This document shows positions 1-7,251 of a stretch of 35,706 nucleotides of DNA, in pieces. Numbering within the stretch: the first letter of the stretch is position 1; every line of letters begins with the position of its first letter. A program made the position numbers and the translations under genes. This DNA is from a virus, in the IMG/VR virus record IMGVR_UViG_3300033388_005484, positions 1 to 35,706 of that record. The stretch is one strand, 5' to 3'. The notes beneath the pieces are model-generated. The model did not search any database. It was not told the origin of the DNA and worked only from the letters and a program-made list of their open reading frames with translations.

Positions 1-75
1 CTGAGGGCTTCACTTACGGACTCCAACGACTCCAATCATTCCTACGAAGCAACCGAGAGAGAGTTAACCATGGGG
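1..75. repeat. Imperfect terminal repeat, left copy
   Basis: The first 75 bases match the last 75 bases of the window (35632-35706) at 66 of 75 positions. Both copies are in the same reading frame of a gpG-like virion morphogenesis gene. The final 18 bases are identical. The simplest reading is that the genome is circular or circularly permuted and the record was opened here, with the two ends coming from slightly different sequence variants. Confidence 0.85.
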
Positions 76-291
76 TCCACCAGACGGGAGAACGGGTGGA
101 ACCTCGGACTGCTGCACCAGCGCGGTACTTCCAGAATGCCTGCCAGGCCGCCAGCTACTCTTACCCAACCTGAAAAGAGCCGTTATGTGGGGGTCCTCCA
201 CGAGTACCTTTGGGAGGACCGGATACCTTGGTGGATTGAACGCGAGATGAAGGAACTGGACCGCGAATTCCGGCGGAAAGTATCGGAGTAG
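1..291 (+). CDS. Phage virion morphogenesis protein (Mu gpG / P2 gpS type), C-terminal part
   Basis: The reading frame is open from base 1 and stops at 289-291, so the gene enters from outside the window. Its first 25 codons correspond to the last 25 codons of the partial gene at 35362-35706. Joined through that overlap the protein would be about 187 residues, a normal size for the virion morphogenesis (tail completion) family that sits at the head-tail joint. The tail of the protein is rich in Arg, Trp and Glu. An ATG at 70 is only an internal Met codon of this frame, not the true start. Assignment rests mainly on the other half of the gene and on its position between head and tail genes. 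Confidence 0.75.
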   Translation: MRASLTDSNDSNHSYEATERELTMGSTRRENGWNLGLLHQRGTSRMPARPPATLTQPEKSRYVGVLHEYLWEDRIPWWIEREMKELDREFRRKVSE

Positions 292-302
292 GGGGGTAGG
301 TC

Positions 303-779
303 ATGGAGCAATTAGTAGATAAAGCAGTGGCTCTTCTCAAAACCAACATGGCGGACGAGCTTGCAGCCATAGATACTGAGCGGAATGTTGGCGGGGTGGA
401 CGTAACCACTCCAGCGCCCGGCGATGCCGCCTATTATATCCATGACCTTGCCGGCAACTTCAGGCCGGAGTTTCCCTCCTGTACGGTCTTTGGCCGTCGG
501 ACTACCAACGTCAAGGACGATTACGGAGACTATCAGTTGGAACATCACCTGGAAATAGAGGTATACCAGGCGAACAGCAGCCAGGAGGAGCTGGCGCGGC
601 AGGTATTTCGATATGCCGAAGCCGTTAAGCGCATCCTGGCTGACCCTGCCAACTGGGCGGGGGTGGCACATGACCCTGTTTTTGGCGGGGCCTTTTACTC
701 GAATGTCGTGCCGGACGAACAGGGGTTTCTTCGGGCATGTCGTGTGAATATTTCCGTCAAAACCTTAGAGGCCAAGTGA
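303..779 (+). CDS. Putative tail terminator / head-tail joining protein
   Basis: A 158-residue soluble protein with a G-rich ribosome binding site just before the ATG. It lies between the gpG-like gene and the tail tube gene, where long-tailed phages usually encode the tail terminator that caps the tail and joins it to the head. The sequence has an N-terminal helix followed by alternating hydrophobic strands (around residues 75-90 and 140-155), in line with the small alpha/beta fold of such proteins. I do not recognise a precise family; the role is inferred from order and size. Confidence 0.5.
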   Translation: MEQLVDKAVALLKTNMADELAAIDTERNVGGVDVTTPAPGDAAYYIHDLAGNFRPEFPSCTVFGRRTTNVKDDYGDYQLEHHLEIEVYQANSSQEELARQVFRYAEAVKRILADPANWAGVAHDPVFGGAFYSNVVPDEQGFLRACRVNISVKTLEAK

Positions 780-789
780 GGTGATGATT

Positions 790-966
790 ATGGCCGACGA
801 GTATATCTACCGCGGGCCTAGCGATGTGTTCCGCATAGGCGAAAAAGAACTGGCAAGAGACGGCCGGCCGGTAGAGCTGACCGATAAAGAGGTCAAGGCC
901 ATTAAGGCCGTAGAGGGACACCGTTTCGAGAAGGTGCAGAGCACCAGTAAGAAGGGAGGCAAATAA
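790..966 (+). CDS. Small virion-operon protein of unknown function
   Basis: A 58-residue protein starting at ATG 790; GAGGTG at 778-783 is at the right distance, which favours this start over the in-frame GTG 781 and ATG 784. It has a short strand-rich N-terminus, a stretch around residues 25-45 reading like a small helical unit, and a Lys/Gly-rich end. Small proteins of this kind, placed before the tail tube gene, are common in Firmicute siphophages, but their job is not established. Confidence 0.6.
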   Translation: MADEYIYRGPSDVFRIGEKELARDGRPVELTDKEVKAIKAVEGHRFEKVQSTSKKGGK

Positions 967-969
967 GCG

Positions 970-1521
970 ATGCCTTTGGATGTCAACAAAATCCATGTCG
1001 GACCGGGCAAGTTGACACTTGATGCCGGTGGGGCCAATCCCATTACGTTTGAGGCCACCGAAGAAGGCGGGCTGCTAAGTTACAGCAGGTCCTCGGAGCC
1101 TATTGAGATTGATGAAGCTATTGGCGCTGTGGGCTACTACATCACTGGGGAAGAATGCTACTTTGAGGTAGTGGCTAAGGAGACCGACGCCCAACTGCTC
1201 AAAGCGGCATTCGGGCATGGAACCATCACGACTACAGCTCCGGGCGTGGGAGTTAAAGGGAGCGACTTGCTGGAGTTCGGCGGAACATCTCAGGTAACCG
1301 AACACACCCTCCAGTACATCGCACCCAGGCGGCATAACCCGAACCTGAATATCCAGATTGACCTCTACAAGGTTGTGGCCATGACAGAGGAAGAACTGCC
1401 CTTCAAGAAAGCCGGCCAAACGATGTATCGCTGTCGGTTCCAGGCAGTTCAGGACTTGAGCAAGACAGAAGGAAAGCGCCTTGGCTTTATTCTGATTGAG
1501 ACCGCCGAAGCAACAGGATAA
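970..1521 (+). CDS. Major tail tube protein
   Basis: A 183-residue, strand-rich protein immediately before the paired tail assembly chaperones and the tape measure, the standard position of the tail tube gene. Repeated beta strands run through the whole length, and the N-terminus describes a value-plus-property pattern often seen in tail tube proteins. It forms the stacked rings of the non-contractile tail. There is no contractile sheath gene anywhere in the window, so this supports a siphovirus-type tail despite the Mu-type head. Confidence 0.7.
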   Translation: MPLDVNKIHVGPGKLTLDAGGANPITFEATEEGGLLSYSRSSEPIEIDEAIGAVGYYITGEECYFEVVAKETDAQLLKAAFGHGTITTTAPGVGVKGSDLLEFGGTSQVTEHTLQYIAPRRHNPNLNIQIDLYKVVAMTEEELPFKKAGQTMYRCRFQAVQDLSKTEGKRLGFILIETAEATG

Positions 1522-1538
1522 ACCAGGGGGGATAAGTG

Positions 1539-1961
1539 ATGAGTGAACGTACAGCTGATGATATTCTCAGCCGCAAAGGGACGACCATCACCCTGGGCGG
1601 CGAGAGATTTGAGGTCCGGCCCCTGGTCATAAAGAAGCACAGGAAGTTCATGAACCGCCTGCTCGAAGAGGTCCGCTCCTTGATGGTGACGGACATTTCC
1701 GTAGACAACATGGAGGCCGTCCTGGGAGTGGTTCAGGGATTCATGGACAGTACCCTAATCGAGTTAGTGGGCCTTGGAATTCCTGAGTTCGCCAGTAAGA
1801 GCCAGGACTGGATAGAGGAGGTCTGCACCATGGCCGAACTACAGGAAGCGCTGGGAGTTATCATCAAGGTTAACTTCCCGTGGCTAACAAATTTTCAGAG
1901 CCTCCTCAATCTGGCGATAGCCGGGAGCCAGATTGGGACGAAGGGGACATCTACGACCTGA
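1539..1961 (+). CDS. Tail assembly chaperone, short product (G-like)
   Basis: A 140-residue protein starting at ATG 1539, with a G-rich binding site at about 1525-1532. It lies between tail tube and tape measure. A canonical slippery heptamer at 1889-1895 near its 3' end allows some ribosomes to leave this frame and make a longer product. In lambda-type phages the short chaperone (gpG) and the frameshifted one (gpGT) together coat the tape measure and recruit tail tube subunits. The last 22 codons, after the slip site, are unique to the short form. Confidence 0.75.
   Translation: MSERTADDILSRKGTTITLGGERFEVRPLVIKKHRKFMNRLLEEVRSLMVTDISVDNMEAVLGVVQGFMDSTLIELVGLGIPEFASKSQDWIEEVCTMAELQEALGVIIKVNFPWLTNFQSLLNLAIAGSQIGTKGTSTT
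1889..1937 (+). promoter_or_regulatory. Programmed -1 ribosomal frameshift signal
   Basis: Slippery heptamer A AAT TTT (1889-1895) is in the zero frame of the short chaperone and fits the X XXY YYZ rule exactly. Nine bases later begins an 11-bp stem, 1905-1915 paired with 1927-1937, with one U-G pair and an 11-base loop. Slipping back one base puts the ribosome in the open frame that runs to 2170. Heptamer, spacing, stem and the open -1 frame all agree, and the position between tail tube and tape measure is where this mechanism is conserved. Confidence 0.88.
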
Positions 1962-2170
1962 TAATGCGCGAATATCCCGGTTATACGGTTCGCCGTATTG
2001 AAAATGAGTTGACCTGGGAAATGGTAGGCCTGTTGCTCAAAAAGATTTCCCGCCGCCACGGAGTGAAAGAAACCGGTCTCGACCTGACTGGGGCGGTGGA
2101 TATCGAGGAAGTGGCTGACATCCCTGGGTTCGGAATCAAGAAGGTGGTTAAGAATGTCTCTGGCCGGTGA
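1892..2170 (+). CDS. Tail assembly chaperone, frameshift extension (T part of GT-like fusion)
   Basis: This frame is open across the slip site and has no ribosome binding site of its own near 1880, so it is best read as the C-terminal part of a fusion. Slipping at 1889-1895 would make a protein of about 210 residues: 119 from the short chaperone and about 91 from here. The extension is acidic at first, then basic and hydrophobic, and its stop overlaps the tape measure start at 2154, so the genes are tightly coupled. Confidence 0.75.
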   Translation, partial: FSEPPQSGDSREPDWDEGDIYDLIMREYPGYTVRRIENELTWEMVGLLLKKISRRHGVKETGLDLTGAVDIEEVADIPGFGIKKVVKNVSGR

Positions 2171-4136
2171 CCTGCTGATAAGAATACTGGGCCAAAGCGA
2201 AGGCGCACAGAACGCCATCAACGAAGTGAAGGGCGGATTAAAAGGGCTGCTCAGTCCAGCCAACTTGGCTAAGTCCGCCCTTCGTGGCATTGGCGCCGCA
2301 GCTTCAGCAGGGCTGGCCATGGGTGTTAAGTCTACTAACGAGCTGAACCAGGTAATGTCCCAGTTCTCAGCCCAGACAGGTGTAGTCGGTGAAGAAGCGG
2401 ACAAGGTACGGGCTAAAGTCCAGGAGCTGTATAAGGTCAACGAGGATGGTTATAGCGACCTGGCTGGCACTATAGCCGAGCTGATGACACAGTTCAAAGC
2501 CAGCGCAGATGTGGCCGGCGAAGTTACGCAGGCCTACCTCGACTATGCCAAGGTAACCGGTCAGGATGACGTTCAGGCCACTAAGGCCATTGCCGAAGTG
2601 TCCAAGGCCTGGAACCTAAGCATTGAGGACAGCGTAAGCCTGATGGACAAACTGAAAGCGGTCCAGCAGGAGACGGGGGCCGACCTGAACCAGCTGCAGC
2701 AGTATCTAAAGCGCAGTGCCGGGGCGATGCAATCGCTGGGCATGAGCCTCGATGAAGGCATCGCCATGTTCGGGGCCTTCGCCAAGGCTGGTATCGAGCC
2801 GCAGCAGGCCATGACGGCGTTCAATACTGCTCTTACCAAGGTCAAGTCGCCCAAAGAACTTAAAGACCTGATAAAAGATATTGAGGCCACAAAAGACCCG
2901 ACCGAGGCAGCGGCCAAGGCCCAGGAGCTGTTTGGGGTCCGGGCGGGCCCGGAATTGGCGCGGGCCATCCAGACCGGCAAGCTCAACATCGATGAGTTAA
3001 TGCGAACCATCCAGAACAGTGAGGGCGTGGTCGCTCAAGCTTCAGCAACCTATGATGATAACTTCAATGTCAAGTTTGCTCTGTTCAGGAAGCGCATCAG
3101 CGGAACAGTGCAAGAACTGACCGACCGGTTCGGGCCAGCCATAACCACCACGTCCAGCCTGGCTATGGGTATGGGGTCGCTATTCCCGAACCTGGGCGCA
3201 ACAGTGGCTGGGGCATTTAGCACGATGGGCCAGGCCGCTAAGGGGTTCTTTGGCCTGTTAATGGCCAACCCCATCATTCTGATAATCACAGCGATTATCG
3301 GCGCCGTTATCCTGCTCTACAAAGCATGGACCGGGAACTGGTTCGGCATCAGGGATAAAACCAAGGCGGCAATCGAGTTCCTAGTCAACCTCTTTAACTC
3401 GCTCAAGCAGAAAGTCGGGGAGATATCGTGGGAGGGTATCAAGAACACGGCAGCCAAGGCGTGGCAGGGCATAAAAGACTTCCTCGGAGGGATTTGGGAG
3501 GCCATAAAATATGCCACCTTTGGAGATGCTGCTGACCTACAAGAAGGCTTATGGAACATCTGGGTAAACATCCAGGAAGCCGTGGAAAGAGTTTGGAACG
3601 GAATTAAACGGTTCTTGAGGGAGACGTGGGAAAACCTGGTCAGGAGTATAGTCCAGAAGGCGCGCAGCCTGAAGGATGATATCATTGCCCGGCTGGAAGA
3701 GGTATGGTCTTACATCAAGGCGATACCGGCTAAGGCGTATAACTGGGGGCGCGATATAATCAATGGGCTATGGAGCGGGGTTAAGAACGTGTTTGGCAAC
3801 CTCAAGAACTGGTTCCAAGACAACGTTGTGGGTCTTTTGAACCGGCTTAACCCCTTTGCCCGTCACTCTCCTTCACTGGTAGAGCAGGTCAAGGCCGGTG
3901 TGGCTGAAATCAACCGGCTTTATAAAGGTTTAGACCTTAGCCCTGTCTTATCGGTGACGCGCCCTGTTCAACAGCCAGCCATGGCCACAGCAGGGGGACC
4001 CGTGTATCTATATGGACCGCTGGTGCGCGTAGAAAAGATGGAAGTGCGGTCCAAGGAAGACGTGGACGCCGTAAGCGAGGCCTTGTGGAGCAAAGCGGAA
4101 CAAGCCCTGCGCGGAGAAGGCCTCATTAGGAGGTGA
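2154..4136 (+). CDS. Tail tape measure protein
   Basis: A 660-residue protein, the longest gene of the first tail block. The N-terminal 300 residues are long helices typical of the TP901-type tape measure family. A strong membrane-like segment lies near residues 368-390, as expected of a protein that helps DNA cross the host membrane. The middle part (about 395-570) is rich in Trp and contains amphipathic repeats. The start overlaps the end of the chaperone extension and follows AAGGTGG. It sets tail length and is presumably packed by the two chaperones. Confidence 0.9.
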   Translation: MSLAGDLLIRILGQSEGAQNAINEVKGGLKGLLSPANLAKSALRGIGAAASAGLAMGVKSTNELNQVMSQFSAQTGVVGEEADKVRAKVQELYKVNEDGYSDLAGTIAELMTQFKASADVAGEVTQAYLDYAKVTGQDDVQATKAIAEVSKAWNLSIEDSVSLMDKLKAVQQETGADLNQLQQYLKRSAGAMQSLGMSLDEGIAMFGAFAKAGIEPQQAMTAFNTALTKVKSPKELKDLIKDIEATKDPTEAAAKAQELFGVRAGPELARAIQTGKLNIDELMRTIQNSEGVVAQASATYDDNFNVKFALFRKRISGTVQELTDRFGPAITTTSSLAMGMGSLFPNLGATVAGAFSTMGQAAKGFFGLLMANPIILIITAIIGAVILLYKAWTGNWFGIRDKTKAAIEFLVNLFNSLKQKVGEISWEGIKNTAAKAWQGIKDFLGGIWEAIKYATFGDAADLQEGLWNIWVNIQEAVERVWNGIKRFLRETWENLVRSIVQKARSLKDDIIARLEEVWSYIKAIPAKAYNWGRDIINGLWSGVKNVFGNLKNWFQDNVVGLLNRLNPFARHSPSLVEQVKAGVAEINRLYKGLDLSPVLSVTRPVQQPAMATAGGPVYLYGPLVRVEKMEVRSKEDVDAVSEALWSKAEQALRGEGLIRR

Positions 4137-4142
4137 TGAGAT

Positions 4143-4523
4143 ATGGCCCTGCATTTTTACTTTGACGAAGCGATGACCAACATGATATCCGAAGGTGATA
4201 TGTCCAACCCGGATACTGCAACCGGCTCTGGGACGACCGGTTTCACTGAAGAGAAAGCCATCTACGTGGGCAATGACAGCGCAGCCAAACGGTATGAGAA
4301 CGTGGAAGTCACGGCAGTTAATGATGACCCCAACGTAGATATCCAGTACGCGCCGGATAACGCGGGAGCACCGGGAGCTTACGGAGATACCTTGAACGTT
4401 GGCAACATAGCCGCTTCGGGAGTGGTGAAAATCTGGCGGAAGGTAATTGTGGCCGCAGGACAGGCCAGCCAGAACCGGGTGGACATCAAGCACCGTGTTA
4501 CCGGGACCGAATACGCGGTCTAA
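4143..4523 (+). CDS. Virion-operon protein of unknown function
   Basis: A 126-residue, strand-rich and acidic protein with an AGGAGGTGAT binding site. It follows the tape measure by six bases. The middle is rich in Gly, Ser, Thr and Asn, as in tail surface or baseplate appendage proteins. In most siphophages the distal tail gene comes straight after the tape measure; here this gene, two more small genes and the DGR are inserted first. I do not recognise the family; it may be a structural partner of the variable protein. Confidence 0.5.
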   Translation: MALHFYFDEAMTNMISEGDMSNPDTATGSGTTGFTEEKAIYVGNDSAAKRYENVEVTAVNDDPNVDIQYAPDNAGAPGAYGDTLNVGNIAASGVVKIWRKVIVAAGQASQNRVDIKHRVTGTEYAV

Positions 4524-4542
4524 ATTTGGGAGGTGAACCATT

Positions 4543-5079
4543 ATGGCAAACTTGCCGCTGCCAACTGATATCAATGGAGTGCCGTATCTGGCCAACCAGG
4601 ACGGCAATGGAGACCTGGCTGTACCGTTTGAGTTGTTCCGGAAGGTTGGAGGGCTGTACCTACCAGTTGACCCCGACCAACCCCTGCCCGTCCTAGAGAC
4701 TGACCGACTTTACTATCTGACAGCGGACCATGACAGCATTGCGGTTGGGGCTGTGGCTAAAGGAGAATTGTCTACGCCTTTTGATAGCGTGACGAGCGGG
4801 GGAACCTCTCGGGAAATCCTTTGTGCTGGTTTCAACGCGCTTCTACTGCACCATGTGATTACCGGCGCTCCAGCAACAGGCGGCTATGCAACCATAACTA
4901 TGAGCCCCAAGAGCGGTGGCACCTTCGTTGCTCACCACGGAGACGGGCAGAACATCAAAGGAGCAGCAGTCACTGCAAGCTACATCAGCTTGTTCCGAGG
5001 CATTCTTGACTACATCAAAGTGGTCCTGACCGTAACCGATGGGACACATACGGTGATTGTCCAGCCGCTCAATATCTAA
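4543..5079 (+). CDS. Virion-operon protein of unknown function (possible adhesin carrier)
   Basis: A 178-residue protein with GGGAGGTG before its ATG. The second half (about residues 80-178) is a run of short beta strands rich in Gly, Thr and Ala, like a small jelly-roll or Ig-like tail domain. It stands two genes upstream of the DGR variable protein in the same operon with short gaps, so it may anchor or accompany that protein in the virion. Function is inferred from position only. Confidence 0.45.
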   Translation: MANLPLPTDINGVPYLANQDGNGDLAVPFELFRKVGGLYLPVDPDQPLPVLETDRLYYLTADHDSIAVGAVAKGELSTPFDSVTSGGTSREILCAGFNALLLHHVITGAPATGGYATITMSPKSGGTFVAHHGDGQNIKGAAVTASYISLFRGILDYIKVVLTVTDGTHTVIVQPLNI

Positions 5080-5095
5080 GAGAGGTGATGAGCGA

Positions 5096-5395
5096 ATGGC
5101 TGTTAAGCTGCAAGCAACTGTAGTGGAGACTATTGAAAACCAAGGCCATCAAGGCACGGTTTTGAACGTGAAATTAATGGATGGGGCCCAGCAAATAGCT
5201 GAAAGCACGTGGCCGGCAACATATGGCTGGGCTGACTTAAGCCCGGCAGAAAAACAGGCTCACGTTTTGAACGATGCTAAAGACAGCCTTTTAAGGCCTA
5301 ACTTGCAGGACCGACTGAAGATAGACTACCAAGAAGATGGCCCCGAGAAAATCCTGGTTGACGGCCAGGCAGTAGTAGTGGAGGTGATTGAGTAA
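5096..5395 (+). CDS. Small protein preceding the DGR variable protein
   Basis: A 99-residue protein beginning at ATG 5096, eight bases after AGAGGTG. Its stop codon overlaps the start of the variable protein (TAATG at 5393-5397), so the two are translationally coupled. The sequence is strand-rich and acidic, with no membrane segment. Tight coupling suggests a chaperone, adaptor or partner for the variable protein, but no family is recognised. Confidence 0.5.
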   Translation: MAVKLQATVVETIENQGHQGTVLNVKLMDGAQQIAESTWPATYGWADLSPAEKQAHVLNDAKDSLLRPNLQDRLKIDYQEDGPEKILVDGQAVVVEVIE

Positions 5396-6564
5396 TGAGG
5401 AAAGCTGTAGAGCGTATCTTCATCGACGATGCTGGCAACCCGTCTCACATGGTTTATATTCCGCCATTTAAGTATACTGCCGGTGGCAATACCCGCATCC
5501 TGGGCGGTTTCTGGATGGACAAATATCCATGTTCGCATCCCAATGCTACAGCAACCGACCGGGGAACTACTACGCCAAACAGCCCGGGGACGACCGGGGC
5601 AGTATCCCAGCCACGCAAAGTACCTTGGACCGACATTGATTGGAATAACGCGAAGGTAGCCTGCCAGAACAGGACATTTAACGGCGAACCTTGTCACTTA
5701 ACCACGCCAGAGGAATGGGCGGCGGTGGCCTTACTTGCAAAGCTGATGGGAACCATTCCGCATGGCAATAACAGCTATGGTAAGGATGCAAACTTTCCGG
5801 ATGAAGTCGCAGAACCAGACAGCTATTTCGATAGCGTATATACCCCGGGGAGTGCGAACTGGCCCTACTACGGCAACCTGACGGCCAGAACCCTGGTCGG
5901 GACTGGCCCTAGGACCTGGGCACACAACCATGACCCGTCAGGGGTGTTTGACCTTAACGGGACGGTATGGGAATGGATTGACTTGTCACCCATCGATGGA
6001 GCCATCACTATAAACGGAACCGATTACCTGATTTATCCTACTCAAGGAGGACGCCTGACATTAGCCCAAAACATTGACGCCGTAGTAGACACTATCCCGT
6101 TCGTTGCCGGTAGTTTACTTGGAGTAGACTTTCCGGCTAATGGAACCATCTTCATTGGAACCGAGCAAATCACCTATACTGGCTACGATACAGTTAATAA
6201 CCAGTTCACTGGATGCACTCGAGGGGCTAATGGAACCACCGCAGCTGCCCATAATGCAAATGACCCCATATTCTGGAGCCCTGGCGGCCAAAACTCTGGC
6301 CAGCGGATTCTGACCATGAGAACTGAACTTGACCTGATGCACCTTGCTATACCAGAAAGCGTAGATGCAAATGGAGCAGAAGAGTGGGGCAAAGATGGTT
6401 ACTGGCATTACCGCTCTGATACTGGCTGGGCGGGGACGCGCGCGGCTAGCCGCGGCGGGCACTGGGGCACCGGCTCCTACGCCGGGGTCTTCGCCTTGAG
6501 CTGCTACGTTGTGCCGTCGTACGTGAACAGCGGCGTCGGGTTTCGCGCCTGCAAGTCAATCTGA
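5395..6564 (+). CDS. DGR variable protein: FGE-sulfatase / C-type lectin fold tail adhesin
   Basis: A 389-residue protein whose last 40 residues are encoded by the variable repeat. Residues 1-200 and 300-389 resemble the formylglycine-generating-enzyme-like C-type lectin fold used by many DGR target proteins, including a DLNG-x-VWEW motif near residues 187-196. Residues about 205-300 look like an inserted beta domain with a phage-structural motif (GTEQITYTG and TRGANGTTAAAH). Residues 356, 358, 359, 362, 369, 371, 372, 376, 380 and 381 differ from the template through template adenines only. Its place in the tail operon suggests that it is a virion receptor-binding protein. Confidence 0.85.
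   Translation: MRKAVERIFIDDAGNPSHMVYIPPFKYTAGGNTRILGGFWMDKYPCSHPNATATDRGTTTPNSPGTTGAVSQPRKVPWTDIDWNNAKVACQNRTFNGEPCHLTTPEEWAAVALLAKLMGTIPHGNNSYGKDANFPDEVAEPDSYFDSVYTPGSANWPYYGNLTARTLVGTGPRTWAHNHDPSGVFDLNGTVWEWIDLSPIDGAITINGTDYLIYPTQGGRLTLAQNIDAVVDTIPFVAGSLLGVDFPANGTIFIGTEQITYTGYDTVNNQFTGCTRGANGTTAAAHNANDPIFWSPGGQNSGQRILTMRTELDLMHLAIPESVDANGAEEWGKDGYWHYRSDTGWAGTRAASRGGHWGTGSYAGVFALSCYVVPSYVNSGVGFRACKSI
6438..6557 (+). repeat. DGR variable repeat (VR)
   Basis: A 120-bp repeat matching 6964-7083 with a fixed offset of 526 bases and no gaps. There are 14 mismatches: 13 fall on adenines of the template (23 adenines lie upstream of the invariant block) and one is T to G at 6449. The last 22 bases (6536-6557) are identical and should act as the initiation-of-homology block. 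Changes fall mostly in AAC/AAT codons, giving His, Gly, Thr, Tyr, Ser or Val in place of Asn. The repeat ends seven bases before the end of the coding region. Confidence 0.95.
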
Positions 6565-6592
6565 TATCTGGGGCGTGATAATCTGCTATCTG
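6558..6592 (+). repeat. 13-bp near-perfect direct repeat just 3' of VR
   Basis: AATCTGATATCTG at 6558-6570 recurs as AATCTGCTATCTG at 6580-6592, 22 bases apart with one difference. It starts directly where template-variable repeat identity ends and covers the stop codon of the variable protein. It may be a trace of past recombination or may help define the 3' end of retrohoming; no hairpin is evident here. Confidence 0.6.
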
Positions 6593-6605
6593 AAGAGAAG
6601 GGCAA

Positions 6606-6941
6606 ATGATTAAGGACCTTATCATTTACCAGAAGGTGTACGACCTGATTCTCTACGTCTTTCCGATAGTGAACAAATTTCCCAAAAGCCAGCGGTTCGT
6701 GCTGGGCCAGCAGATACAGAACACGATGGTAGATATCGCGAAGCTTATCGTTGAAGCCAATAAATCGCGCAACAAGACTAGGTTACTGTTTCAGCTAGAC
6801 GTAGAGCTGGAGAAGTTGAGGCTCCTCCTGAGACTGGCGAAGGATATGAAGTTTATGGGGCTTAAGCAATACGAAATTACGGCCGGCCATCTATCTGAGA
6901 TAGGCAAGCTTTTGGGAGGATGGATGAAGGCCAGCCGGTAA
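6606..6941 (+). CDS. avd: DGR accessory variability determinant (Avd)
   Basis: A 111-residue, almost entirely helical and basic protein, typical in size and composition for Avd, the barrel-shaped pentamer of four-helix bundles that binds the reverse transcriptase and template RNA and is needed for retrohoming. It sits between the variable protein and the template repeat, the usual place. GAGAAGGG precedes the ATG. The gene stops 22 bases before the template repeat, so template RNA and avd mRNA probably share a transcript. Confidence 0.88.
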   Translation: MIKDLIIYQKVYDLILYVFPIVNKFPKSQRFVLGQQIQNTMVDIAKLIVEANKSRNKTRLLFQLDVELEKLRLLLRLAKDMKFMGLKQYEITAGHLSEIGKLLGGWMKASR

Positions 6942-6963
6942 GTTTGGGGTTAAGGTTCATACG

Positions 6964-7083
6964 GCGCGCGGCTATCCGCGGCGGGAACTGGAACAACGGC
7001 TCCAACGCCGGGGTCTTCGCCTTGAACTGCAACAATGTGCCGTCGAACGTGAACAGCAACATCGGGTTTCGCGCCTGCAAGTC
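6964..7083 (+). ncRNA. DGR template repeat (TR)
   Basis: Non-coding 120-bp template for mutagenic reverse transcription. In the frame matching the variable protein it holds ten AAC or AAT codons; changing A in AAY reaches fifteen amino acids and never a stop, a hallmark of DGR templates. The frame happens to stay open from 6920 to 7135, but that reading has no independent support and is not annotated as a gene. It lies between avd and the reverse transcriptase as in most DGRs. Confidence 0.95.
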
Positions 7084-7193
7084 CAGGTTTTGCCTGACCC
7101 TGGTAGATTACGGTCTGCCGGGCCGTGCATTTTGACTTGGAACCTTAATCCCTGTCGATGAAGCAGCCGGCAGAGGCAAAACACATGGACAGG

Positions 7194-7220
7194 CAGGGGA
7201 TAGGCTAACGCCTACCCCTG
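7194..7220 (+). ncRNA. Stem-loop in the TR-RT spacer
   Basis: CAGGGG-A-TAGGC pairs with GCCTA-CCCCTG around a TAAC loop: 11 base pairs with one bulged A at 7200. It sits in the 168-base spacer (7084-7251) between the template repeat and the reverse transcriptase. In the Bordetella phage DGR this spacer is a structured part of the template RNA that primes cDNA synthesis, so this hairpin may be the equivalent; it could also simply limit transcription into rt. Confidence 0.6.
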
Positions 7221-7251
7221 CTGCCTTATAAACACAAGGAGGCGAGAAACC

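Noticed and set aside
1-75. Terminal repeat as a second DGR variable/template pair
   Set aside because: The nine differences include C/T, G/T and G/A changes and are not limited to adenines of one copy.
6920-7135. Open frame across the template repeat
   Set aside because: It matches the variable protein C-terminus because it is the template copy; it has no ribosome binding site and no independent domain.
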